DNA from: an uncultured Flavobacteriales bacterium
Lineage (GTDB): Bacteria > Bacteroidota > Bacteroidia > Flavobacteriales_E > Vicingaceae
Length of the DNA stretch: 6,117 nucleotides
Direction of reading: 5' to 3'
Assembly (NCBI GenBank): GCA_913059105.1
Contig: CAJXRL010000168.1
Coordinates: 1-6,117 of the forward strand
Within the stretch, counting starts at the first letter, position 1, and each line of letters opens with the position of its first letter. The translations under genes were made by a program, and so were the position numbers. This document shows, piece after piece, positions 1 through 6,069 of the stretch. The notes beneath the pieces were generated by a model. It saw nothing but the letters and a program-made list of their open reading frames with translations. It did not search any database and had not been told where the DNA came from.

Positions 1-47
1 GAGATTTCTGCCTGTCTCGTGGGCTCGGAGATGTGTATAAGAGACAG
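1..47 (+). other. Nextera i7-side sequencing adapter (synthetic)
   Basis: This is not genomic sequence. It reads as the last 5 bases of the P7 arm (1-5), an 8-base i7 index TTCTGCCT (6-13, the reverse complement of AGGCAGAA), the 15-base Nextera read-2 arm GTCTCGTGGGCTCGG (14-28) and the 19-base Tn5 mosaic end AGATGTGTATAAGAGACAG (29-47). The same 47 bases return in inverted orientation at the other end of the window. Genomic sequence starts at 48. The mosaic end happens to be an open frame joined to recG, with a GTG at 33, so a gene finder adds the false N-terminus MYKRQ. Confidence 0.98.
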
Positions 48-1427
48 CTTGAAAAGTCAAATGGTTTTGTATTTTCCGAAGTAGGAGAAAAATTTAATGG
101 GTTTTATTCAAACAATTTGCCATTCGAATTAACAGGAGCACAAAAACGAGTCTTAAAAGAAATTCGAAGAGATTTAAAACGAGGCAAGCAAATGAATCGT
201 TTGTTGCAAGGCGATGTTGGCAGTGGAAAAACCATTGTTGCGTTAATGTCTATTCTAATTGGTCTTGACAATGGATTTCAAGCGGCTTTAATGGCGCCGA
301 CTGAAATCTTAGCGATGCAGCATTACGAAGGCTTAAAAGATTTGCTAAAAGGAATGAATGTCGAGATTGAGTTGTTGACAGGTTCTGTGAAGGTTAAAAA
401 AAGAAGAGAAATTCACGAAAAATTAGAAGACGGAACGCTGCACATCTTAATTGGTACACATGCTCTGATTGAAGATAAAGTGAAATTCAAGAACCTCGGA
501 ATAGCAATAATTGATGAACAACATCGATTTGGTGTAGCTCAGAGAGCTAAGTTGTATAAGAAGAATACTATTCCTCCCCATGTTTTAATTATGACCGCTA
601 CACCAATTCCAAGGACTTTAGCAATGACTTTATACGGAGATTTGGATGTCTCGATTATAGATGAACTTCCTCCTGGGAGGAAAGAAATTCAAACCTTGCA
701 TTGGTATGAGAACAAACGTCTTCGGTTGTTTGGTTTTATGGAAGGGGAAATTGCTAAAGGCAGGCAGGTCTACATTGTTTATCCACTAATTGAAGAGTCT
801 GAAAAGTTAGATTATGCAACCTTGGAAGAAGGATATCAGCATATTTTCAAACGTTTCCCTGCACCAAAATATAAGGTGAGTATTGTACATGGGAAAATGA
901 AAGCAGCAGTAAAGCAATTTGAAATGGATCGCTTTGTGAAAGGTGAAACAAATATTATGGTTTCTACAACTGTAATTGAAGTTGGTGTGAATGTTCCCAA
1001 CGCTTCAGTAATGATTATTGAAAGTGCAGAACGATTCGGACTATCTCAATTACATCAGTTAAGAGGAAGAGTAGGTCGAGGAGCAGAACAGTCTTATTGT
1101 ATTTTAATGACTGGAAATAAACTTTCAAGTGATGGGAGATTGAGAATGAAAACGATGACCGGAACAAATGATGGATTCCAAATAGCTGAGGTTGACTTGA
1201 AATTGCGTGGACCAGGTGATCTAAGAGGAACTCAGCAAAGTGGAACACCAATAAACTTAAAATTGGCCAACTTAGCAACAGATCAAGAGTTGATTGAGAA
1301 GGCACGTAAAGCTGCTTTGCATTTGTTAGAACATGATCCGGATCTTGAAAGAAAAGAAAATTTAGGTTTGCTGAATTTTATGAGAGATAGAAACCGAGGA
1401 AAAACCAATTGGAGTAAGATTTCATAA
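48..1427 (+). CDS. recG: ATP-dependent DNA helicase RecG, 5'-truncated by adapter
   Basis: RecG is a cytoplasmic superfamily 2 translocase that remodels stalled replication forks and Holliday junctions. The 459 genomic codons hold the complete motor. Counting from the codon at 48, Walker A GDVGSGKT lies at about 55-62, APTEIL (motif Ia) near 83 and the DEQH Walker B box near 156 (bases 513-524). MTATPIPRTLAMT (motif III) follows. The second RecA-like lobe has VHGKMK, STTVIEVGVNVPNA (motif V) and QLHQLRGRVGRG (motif VI). The conserved LRGPGDLRGTQQSG stretch after it belongs to the C-terminal TRG region that couples ATP hydrolysis to translocation. Full RecG is about 690-700 residues, so roughly 235-240 N-terminal residues, including the wedge/OB-fold domain, are missing. 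The loss comes from the tagmentation cut at 47/48 and is not a pseudogene lesion. The stop TAA is at 1425-1427, and the next gene starts three bases later in the same frame. No promoter is visible because the 5' end is missing. Confidence 0.96.
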   Translation, partial: LEKSNGFVFSEVGEKFNGFYSNNLPFELTGAQKRVLKEIRRDLKRGKQMNRLLQGDVGSGKTIVALMSILIGLDNGFQAALMAPTEILAMQHYEGLKDLLKGMNVEIELLTGSVKVKKRREIHEKLEDGTLHILIGTHALIEDKVKFKNLGIAIIDEQHRFGVAQRAKLYKKNTIPPHVLIMTATPIPRTLAMTLYGDLDVSIIDELPPGRKEIQTLHWYENKRLRLFGFMEGEIAKGRQVYIVYPLIEESEKLDYATLEEGYQHIFKRFPAPKYKVSIVHGKMKAAVKQFEMDRFVKGETNIMVSTTVIEVGVNVPNASVMIIESAERFGLSQLHQLRGRVGRGAEQSYCILMTGNKLSSDGRLRMKTMTGTNDGFQIAEVDLKLRGPGDLRGTQQSGTPINLKLANLATDQELIEKARKAALHLLEHDPDLERKENLGLLNFMRDRNRGKTNWSKIS

Positions 1428-1430
1428 GCT

Positions 1431-2324
1431 ATGAATAACATTAAAACACTAAGGGAGCACAAAGCCGCTGTTTACGCATTATGCGAGGGAGAGCATTCTC
1501 ATCTTATTTACAGTGGAGGTTCAGATCAATATGTGATTTTGTGGAATTTAAAAACACTGCAGGTAGAAAAAGTTGTTTCTAAATCACCAACCACCATTGT
1601 ATCTCTTTGTTATATTAAGGAGTTTAATTACCTGCTTATTGGTCAGATCGAGGGAGGAGTTCATGTAATTGATTTGATTTCAAATAAGGAAGTCAAATAC
1701 CTGAAGATTCATAAAGGATATATTTTTGGTATTAAATTTATTCAATCTAAGAAAGAAGTTGTTTTTTCTTCTGGTGATGGAACAATTAGCATGTGGTCGG
1801 TGCCAAGCTTTGAATTGTTATTTCAAACGAAAATAGGGGAAGGGAAAAATAGGAAATTGGCTTATTCGGAATCACGTAAAGAACTTGCTGTTGCATCGGC
1901 AGATGGATTTGTCAAAGTGCTAAATACAACAGATTGGTTAACTAAGTATACTGTAACAGGATTAGAATCAGGAGTAAATAGTTTATGCTATGTGAACCAT
2001 AAACTAATAATTGGCACAAAGAACGCGCACTTGCATGAATTTGATTTAAAGACACAAGTAAAAGCAGAGGGAATTGCAGCTCACAAATGGGCCGTTTACG
2101 ATATCGTTTACAATGAAGAGTTAAACCTTTTTGCCACTGCTAGTCGAGATAAAACGGTTAAGATTTGGAATCCGAACACGATGGAAGTTCTTAAGCGGTT
2201 CGAGGGGTTTAAAGACAAAGGCCACACTCATTCTGTAAATGCCGCACTTTGGTCTACATTTAATAATCTCTTGATTACTGCAGGAGACGATAAGACAATT
2301 AAAGTTTGGCAAATTGATGAATGA
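1431..2324 (+). CDS. WD40 repeat beta-propeller protein, function unknown
   Basis: This 297-residue protein consists almost entirely of seven WD40-like repeats of about 40 residues, enough for one closed seven-blade propeller. Blade ends can be read as YVILWNL (about 34-40), GVHVIDL (about 76-82), TISMWSV (about 118-124), FVKVLNT, HLHEFDL (about 200), TVKIWNP (about 242-248) and TIKVWQI at the C-terminus. GH/AH-type blade starts are visible at REHKAAV, IHKGYIF, AAHKWAV and KGHTHSV. Blades 1, 3, 6 and 7 are the most canonical; 2, 4 and 5 are degenerate. There is no signal peptide, membrane segment or extra domain, so it is probably a cytoplasmic protein-binding scaffold. ATG 1431 is secure because the recG stop TAA lies two codons upstream in the same frame. 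The three-base gap suggests one transcript and possibly translational coupling with recG. That suggests, but does not show, a role near DNA repair. I do not recognise a characterised orthologue. Confidence 0.9.
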   Translation: MNNIKTLREHKAAVYALCEGEHSHLIYSGGSDQYVILWNLKTLQVEKVVSKSPTTIVSLCYIKEFNYLLIGQIEGGVHVIDLISNKEVKYLKIHKGYIFGIKFIQSKKEVVFSSGDGTISMWSVPSFELLFQTKIGEGKNRKLAYSESRKELAVASADGFVKVLNTTDWLTKYTVTGLESGVNSLCYVNHKLIIGTKNAHLHEFDLKTQVKAEGIAAHKWAVYDIVYNEELNLFATASRDKTVKIWNPNTMEVLKRFEGFKDKGHTHSVNAALWSTFNNLLITAGDDKTIKVWQIDE

Positions 2325-2333
2325 AGAATGGTT

Positions 2334-2375
2334 TAATTGACAATTAATAATTGACAATTGATAATTGAAGATTAC
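2334..2375. repeat. 14-nt tandem repeat, three copies, upstream of pheT
   Basis: Three adjacent 14-base units are visible: TAATTGACAATTAA (2334-2347), TAATTGACAATTGA (2348-2361) and TAATTGAAGATTAC (2362-2375). Units 1 and 2 differ at one base, and unit 3 has diverged at its 3' half. Each junction also forms a small hairpin, CAATT-AAT-AATTG (2341-2353) and CAATT-GAT-AATTG (2355-2367), so the array is both tandem and locally palindromic. It begins 10 bases after the WD40 gene stop and ends 24 bases before the pheT ATG. AT-rich arrays of this style are common between Bacteroidota genes. The stems are too AT-rich to be a convincing intrinsic terminator. Confidence 0.8.
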
Positions 2376-2380
2376 CTTCG
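2350..2380 (+). promoter_or_regulatory. Possible Bacteroidota-type promoter for pheT (weak)
   Basis: The Bacteroidota housekeeping promoter is roughly TTTG, then about 19 bases, then TAnnTTTG. Here ATTG (2350-2353), 19 bases and TACCTTCG (2373-2380) fit with one mismatch in each box. Transcription would begin near 2387, about 13 bases before the pheT ATG. The upstream box lies inside repeat unit 2, so low-complexity sequence could have produced the match by chance. If false, pheT is probably read from the recG/WD40 transcript. Confidence 0.25.
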
Positions 2381-2399
2381 CAATCACAAATATTACCGC

Positions 2400-4805
2400 A
2401 TGAAAATTTCTTACAACTGGCTTCAGAATTACATTCAAACTGATTTATCTATTGATGAAATATCAACTATTTTGACTGACATAGGTCTTGAGGTTGAGGG
2501 GCTTGAAGAAGTTGAGTCCGTTAAAGGCGGATTGAAAGGATTGCTTGTGGGTGAAGTAAAGACCTGTGAGCAGCATGAGAACGCGGACAAGTTGAAAGTA
2601 ACTAAAGTGGATGTTGGTGCTACAGAATTGTTAGCTATTGTATGCGGAGCTCCAAATGTTGCTGCTGGTCAGAAAGTAATTGTTGCAACAGTAGGCACGG
2701 TTCTTTACGATGAGGATAAAGAGTTTAAAATAAAAAAATCAAAGATTAGAGGAGAAGTCTCAGAAGGCATGATCTGCGCGGAAGATGAAATAGGTTTGGG
2801 AGAGTCGCACGATGGTATTATGGTGTTAGACAATGAAGCTGTCATTGGAACTCCGGCTGTAGCGTTTTTCAATTTAACTTCAGATACTGTTTTTGAAATA
2901 GGGTTAACGCCCAATAGAATTGATGCTGCATCACATTATGGTGTAGCAAGAGACTTAGCGGCATATTTGAACTTGACAGGCAAGCATGAATTAAAGCTGC
3001 CTGATGTTTCTTCATTTAAAGAAGGGACTTCAAATTCGATATCTATTGAAGTGGCTGATTCAGTTCTTGCTCCAAGATATTGCGGAGTTGAGATTAAAAA
3101 TGTGAAGGTTAAAGCTTCGCCTGATTGGTTGCAAAACAATTTAAAAGCTATTGGCTTGAAGCCAATTAATAATGTAGTTGACATAACGAATTTTGTATTA
3201 CATGAATTGGCACAGCCTTTACATGCTTTTGATTTAGATAAAATCACTGGAAAAAAGGTAAATGTTAGATGTGCGTTACAGGGAGAGAAATTTATTACAC
3301 TTGATGGTGTAGAAAGGGAATTGTCGAACCAAGATTTGATGATTTGCAATGATGAAAAGCCGATGTGCATCGCTGGAGTGTTTGGCGGAGAATCTTCTGG
3401 TGTTTCTGAAGGTACTACTTCAATCTTTCTAGAGTCAGCGTATTTTAATCCGGTTAGTGTTCGAAAAACGGCAAAAAGACATGGGTTAAATACAGATGCT
3501 TCTTTCCGCTTTGAAAGAGGAGTTGATCCAAACATTACTGTATTTGCATTGAAAAGAGCAGCACTCTTAATTCAAGAAATTGCAGGAGGGGAAGCGTCTT
3601 CAAAGATTACCGATTTATATCCAAATCCAATAGAGGATTTTAACGTTGAGTTGACGTTTAGTAAAGTCAATCAAGTTATAGGTAACGCATTACCGAAGAT
3701 TTCGGTGCGAGATATTCTCAAAAATCTAGACATTAAAATTTTAAAAGCAGAAGGAGATAAAATGTCTTTACAGGTGCCTGCTTACAGAGTGGATGTGCAA
3801 AGAGATGTTGATGTTATTGAGGAAATACTTAGAATATATGGATACAACAACGTGATTTTGCCGCGATTTATGAAGTCAAGCTTGTCGCCTAATCTGAAAG
3901 TCATTCCACATAAGATTGAAAATACCGTTGCCGATTTTTTGAGTAGTGTAGGTTTTTCAGAAATTTTCAATAACTCGTTAACAAACCCTGCTTATTATGC
4001 GAAGGAGAATGACCTTGTTGCTATGGTAAATCCATTGAGTAGGGAAACTGAGGTATTGAGAGGAGATATGTTGTATGGCGGTTTAGAATCTGTCGTTCAC
4101 AATCAAAAACGGAAGCGAAAGAATTTGAAGTTTTACGAGTTTGGAAAAACATACAGGGATTTAGGCGAATCGAAATTTGAAGAAATAAAACGTCTTGGAA
4201 TGTGGGTGACCGGAGATAAAAACCAAGAGAGCTGGCAACAAGCACAATCTTCAGCAGATTTTTATTTGCTAAAGGAAAAAGTTGAAGCCGTTTTAAACCG
4301 AGTTGGTGTTACAAAATACAAGGTTTCAAGCATTGAAGATAGTCGTTTTTCAACTTCCGTAGAATTTGCTAAAGGAAAGAATAGCTTAGTTGTTTTTGGT
4401 CAGTTAGCCACAAGCGAACTTAAAAAGGCAGATGGAAAAGAAACTGTTTACTATGCCGAGTTCAATTGGGATGTTGTTTTACAAATGTTGAGCAGAAAGG
4501 ACATCCAATATAAGGTGGTTTCAAAATTCCCTTCGGTAAGAAGGGATTTAGCGTTGCTAATCGACGACGGTATCGCTTTTGATGAGATTAAGGCAATTGC
4601 TAGAAAAGTGGAACAACGTTTATTGAAAGAAGTAAATCTTTTTGATGTGTACGAAGGCAAGAATTTAGCTTCAGGTAAAAAGTCATACGGTGTCAGCTTT
4701 ACTTTTCAAGATGAAAATAAAACCCTTACAGATAAGGTTATTGATCGGGTGATGGAAAAAATGATTGACTCATTAGGCAAACAAGTTGGTGCAGAGTTGA
4801 GGTAG
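2400..4805 (+). CDS. pheT: Phenylalanyl-tRNA synthetase beta subunit, complete
   Basis: PheT pairs with PheS in a cytoplasmic alpha2-beta2 enzyme that attaches phenylalanine to tRNA-Phe; the beta chain binds tRNA and edits mischarged Tyr. The 801 residues match the length usual for bacteria. After the conserved start MKISYNWL comes an EMAP-type tRNA-binding OB domain (about 47-155; LLVGEVKTCEQHENADKLKV and SEGMICAEDEIGLG). The B3/B4 editing region follows (about 210-395; NNVVDITNFVLHELAQPLHAFD, GVFGGESSGVS, DASFRFERGVDPN). Next are a B5 domain (about 410-482, ending VIEEILRIYGY), the catalytic-like core (about 485-690) and a C-terminal FDX-ACB anticodon-binding domain (about 707-801; SKFPSVRRDLALLID). 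A TTG at 2358 in the same frame would add 14 residues, but ATG 2400 gives the family N-terminus and the upstream part is repeat-derived. No pheS lies beside it, so the subunits are encoded apart. Stop TAG is at 4803-4805. Confidence 0.97.
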   Translation: MKISYNWLQNYIQTDLSIDEISTILTDIGLEVEGLEEVESVKGGLKGLLVGEVKTCEQHENADKLKVTKVDVGATELLAIVCGAPNVAAGQKVIVATVGTVLYDEDKEFKIKKSKIRGEVSEGMICAEDEIGLGESHDGIMVLDNEAVIGTPAVAFFNLTSDTVFEIGLTPNRIDAASHYGVARDLAAYLNLTGKHELKLPDVSSFKEGTSNSISIEVADSVLAPRYCGVEIKNVKVKASPDWLQNNLKAIGLKPINNVVDITNFVLHELAQPLHAFDLDKITGKKVNVRCALQGEKFITLDGVERELSNQDLMICNDEKPMCIAGVFGGESSGVSEGTTSIFLESAYFNPVSVRKTAKRHGLNTDASFRFERGVDPNITVFALKRAALLIQEIAGGEASSKITDLYPNPIEDFNVELTFSKVNQVIGNALPKISVRDILKNLDIKILKAEGDKMSLQVPAYRVDVQRDVDVIEEILRIYGYNNVILPRFMKSSLSPNLKVIPHKIENTVADFLSSVGFSEIFNNSLTNPAYYAKENDLVAMVNPLSRETEVLRGDMLYGGLESVVHNQKRKRKNLKFYEFGKTYRDLGESKFEEIKRLGMWVTGDKNQESWQQAQSSADFYLLKEKVEAVLNRVGVTKYKVSSIEDSRFSTSVEFAKGKNSLVVFGQLATSELKKADGKETVYYAEFNWDVVLQMLSRKDIQYKVVSKFPSVRRDLALLIDDGIAFDEIKAIARKVEQRLLKEVNLFDVYEGKNLASGKKSYGVSFTFQDENKTLTDKVIDRVMEKMIDSLGKQVGAELR

Positions 4806-4836
4806 AAACTAATTTACTAATTTACTAATGCGCTAA
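4805..4836. repeat. 8-nt-period CTAA repeat at the pheT/dehydratase junction
   Basis: Four consecutive 8-base units end in CTAA: GAAACTAA (4805-4812), TTTACTAA (4813-4820), TTTACTAA (4821-4828) and TGCGCTAA (4829-4836). The middle two are identical. The array starts at the last base of pheT and runs into the convergent dehydratase gene, supplying its TAG stop (4817-4819) and its last six codons. No GC-rich hairpin or T-run terminator is seen in the 11-bp gap between the two genes. Confidence 0.7.
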
Positions 4837-5056
4837 TCTTTTCGGCTAATTCTCTGTCCGCAGGGGTTACAGTATTGCCTTCATCGTGAGTAGTTAACCA
4901 TATTTCAACCGTATTATAAACGTTTTTCCATTCAGGGTGGTGATTGGCTTTTTCAGCTAATAAGGCTACTTTGCTCATAAATGCCCAAGCTTCAATAAAG
5001 TTCTTGAATTTGAATTTTTGATACAGAGTATCGTTTGTTGTGGTCCAGTTTTTCAT
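4817..5056 (-). CDS. phhB: Pterin-4a-carbinolamine dehydratase (PCD/DCoH family), short form
   Basis: This enzyme dehydrates 4a-hydroxytetrahydropterin, the product released by pterin-dependent aromatic amino-acid hydroxylases, so that the cofactor can be recycled. Its 79 residues carry the family signature: Glu35, His39-His40-Pro41, Trp43, His57 and Asp67 (EKANHHPEW, then TTHDEGNTVTPAD). Their spacing follows Glu57, His61, His62, His79 and Asp88 of mammalian DCoH almost exactly. FKFKNFIEAWAFMSKVALLAEKANHHPEW is the typical strand-helix lead-in, broken here only by my spelling it as FKFKNF...HHPEW. The protein is shorter than the common 95-105 residues, lacking the N-terminal helix. ATG 5056 is the only usual start, because an in-frame TAA lies at 5075-5077. 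A weak -7-like box TACACTTG (minus strand, 5086-5079) would start transcripts near 5072. The gene converges with pheT and diverges from htpG. No hydroxylase is in the window, so its partner is unknown. Confidence 0.92.
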   Translation of the reverse strand: MKNWTTTNDTLYQKFKFKNFIEAWAFMSKVALLAEKANHHPEWKNVYNTVEIWLTTHDEGNTVTPADRELAEKISALVN

Positions 5057-5112
5057 GAATTTAGTTTTAATGACTTAACAAGTGTAGGTATTTTTGGTTT
5101 AAACTCGTCGCA

Positions 5113-5153
5113 TTTCGGCTCTTCTCAATTTGCAGTTTTCGATTCTTCTCTAT
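5113..5153. repeat. Imperfect 17-bp direct repeat in the phhB-htpG intergenic region
   Basis: TTTCGGCTCTTCTCAAT (5113-5129) and TTTCGATTCTTCTCTAT (5137-5153) agree at 14 of 17 positions and start 24 bases apart. They lie between the divergent dehydratase and htpG genes, about 57 bases upstream of the former and 175-215 bases upstream of the latter. The spacing is not a whole number of 10.5-base helical turns, which weakens a case for two same-face protein sites. They could be regulator half-sites or a chance duplication. Confidence 0.4.
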
Positions 5154-5163
5154 ATTCCAATTC

Positions 5164-5300
5164 ATATTCGAAATGCTAAACCATTTTGTTATACTGAGCA
5201 TTTGTCGATGCAACCTGAAGAATGCAATTTACAGCTTCTAAACGCCAAATTGTCATTCCTTGCCCATTGGCACATACTTTGAAACAAGGGATATTCGAAA
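5164..5300. repeat. Two copies of ATATTCGAAA flanking the htpG upstream region
   Basis: The 10-mer ATATTCGAAA occurs exactly at 5164-5173 and 5291-5300. Both contain the palindrome TTCGAA. The second copy begins at about the start site predicted for the sigma-54-like promoter and ends 26 bases before the htpG ATG, a position where a bound protein could affect transcription or the leader RNA. The AT-rich setting makes chance recurrence possible. The remaining intergenic sequence between the copies holds no convincing ORF, only 22- and 24-codon frames. Confidence 0.3.
5267..5283 (+). promoter_or_regulatory. Sigma-54-type -24/-12 promoter upstream of htpG
   Basis: TTGGCACATACTTTGAA aligns without gaps to the RpoN consensus YTGGCACGrNNNTTGCW. 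The whole -24 element YTGGCAC is present. The GG dinucleotide is at the right distance from TTG, and the -12 element is TTGAA, with A where C is usual. The predicted start is near 5294, giving a leader of about 33 bases before the ATG at 5327. An overlapping TACTTTG (5275-5281) resembles a housekeeping -7 box one base short in its spacer, so that is the competing reading. No CIRCE operator (HrcA site) is visible in the region. Confidence 0.5.
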
Positions 5301-5326
5301 AAATAACATCAAAAAATAACAATACT

Positions 5327-6069
5327 ATGGCAAAAGGACAGATTAACGTTCAAACGGAGAACATCTTTCCAATTATCAAACAGTTTTTATATTCTGATCA
5401 GGAGATATTCTTGAGAGAATTGGTTTCAAATGCAACGGATGCAACCCAGAAATTAAAAACATTGAGCAACATTGGTGAAGTGAAAGGCGACATCGGTGAA
5501 ATTCAAATGGAAGTAAAGGTTGATGAAAAAGCAAAAACACTTACTTTTTCTGACCGAGGAATTGGAATGACAGAAGAGGAAGTTGAGAAATACATCAACC
5601 AAATTGCATTTTCAGGAGCAGAAGAGTTTGTAGAAAAATACAAAGACAAAGCAAGCGTAATTGGTCACTTTGGACTTGGTTTTTACTCTTCTTTTATGGT
5701 GGCGGATAAAGTAGAGATTTTCTCAAAGTCTTACAAAGAAGGATCTAAAGCTGTGAAGTGGGAGTGCGACGGAAGTCCAAATTTCACCTTAGAAGAAGAC
5801 GATACTAGAAAGGAACGTGGAACTGATATAGTACTGCACATTTCGGATGATTCAAAAGAATATTTAGGCGAGCATAAAATTAGAGAGCTGCTAGGTAAGT
5901 ATTGTAAGTTTATGGCAGTGCCAATTAAATTTGGAACTAAGGAAATTAATGATCCTGAGCACGAACCAAAAACTACAAAAGACAAAGACGGTAAAGAAAC
6001 AACAGAAGCTCACAATCAAATTACGATTGATGATGTCATCAACAATTCAACTCCAGCATGGACAAAAGC
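5327..6069 (+). CDS. htpG: Molecular chaperone HtpG (Hsp90 family), 3'-truncated by adapter
   Basis: HtpG is the bacterial Hsp90, a dimeric cytosolic ATP-driven chaperone that refolds client proteins with the DnaK system. The 247 genomic codons cover the GHKL ATPase domain. Visible are NIFPIIKQFLYSDQEIFLREL at the N-terminus (spelled in part: FLREL near 28-32), ELVSNATDA with catalytic Glu31 and Asn35, DRGIGM (76-81, nucleotide-contacting Asp76), the ATP lid GHFGLGFYS (113-121) and RGTDIVLHI (164-172, with Thr166). A charged insert, roughly 209-230, precedes NNSTPAWTK, where the middle domain should begin. Family members are about 610-630 residues, so about 60% is missing downstream because of the tagmentation cut. 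Codon 248 is split by the junction. No stop occurs before the window ends; translation runs on into adapter as the false peptide CLLYTSPSPRD. ATG 5327 gives the usual family start, and the leader is A-rich without a Shine-Dalgarno site. Confidence 0.96.

Noticed and set aside
2341..2367. Intrinsic terminator after the WD40 gene
   Set aside because: The hairpins have only 5-bp AT-rich stems with 3-base loops and no following T-run.
2358..2399. TTG start at 2358 that would extend PheT by 14 residues
   Set aside because: The extension is made from the tandem repeat and spacer. ATG 2400 gives the conserved MKISYNWL start.
2121..2438. 105-codon minus-strand frame across the WD40 end and the pheT start
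   Set aside because: Its middle is translated tandem repeat (NYQLSIINCQLNH) and the rest is antisense to two real genes.
2936..3535. 199-codon open frame on the minus strand inside pheT
   Set aside because: It is fully antisense to the B3/B4 region of a clear pheT, its translation shows no recognisable domain, and such long antisense frames arise from the codon bias of the real gene.
4817..5056. Functional link between pheT and the dehydratase through phenylalanine metabolism
   Set aside because: The genes are convergent, share no promoter and belong to unrelated steps. Adjacency alone does not support a shared system.
5208..5282. 24-codon plus-strand frame upstream of htpG (MQPEECNLQ...)
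   Set aside because: It is short, low in evidence, and overlaps the -24/-12 promoter match; a leader peptide here would lie upstream of the predicted start site.
5731..5985. 84-codon minus-strand frame inside htpG
   Set aside because: It is antisense to the well-conserved HtpG ATPase domain and has no family features of its own.
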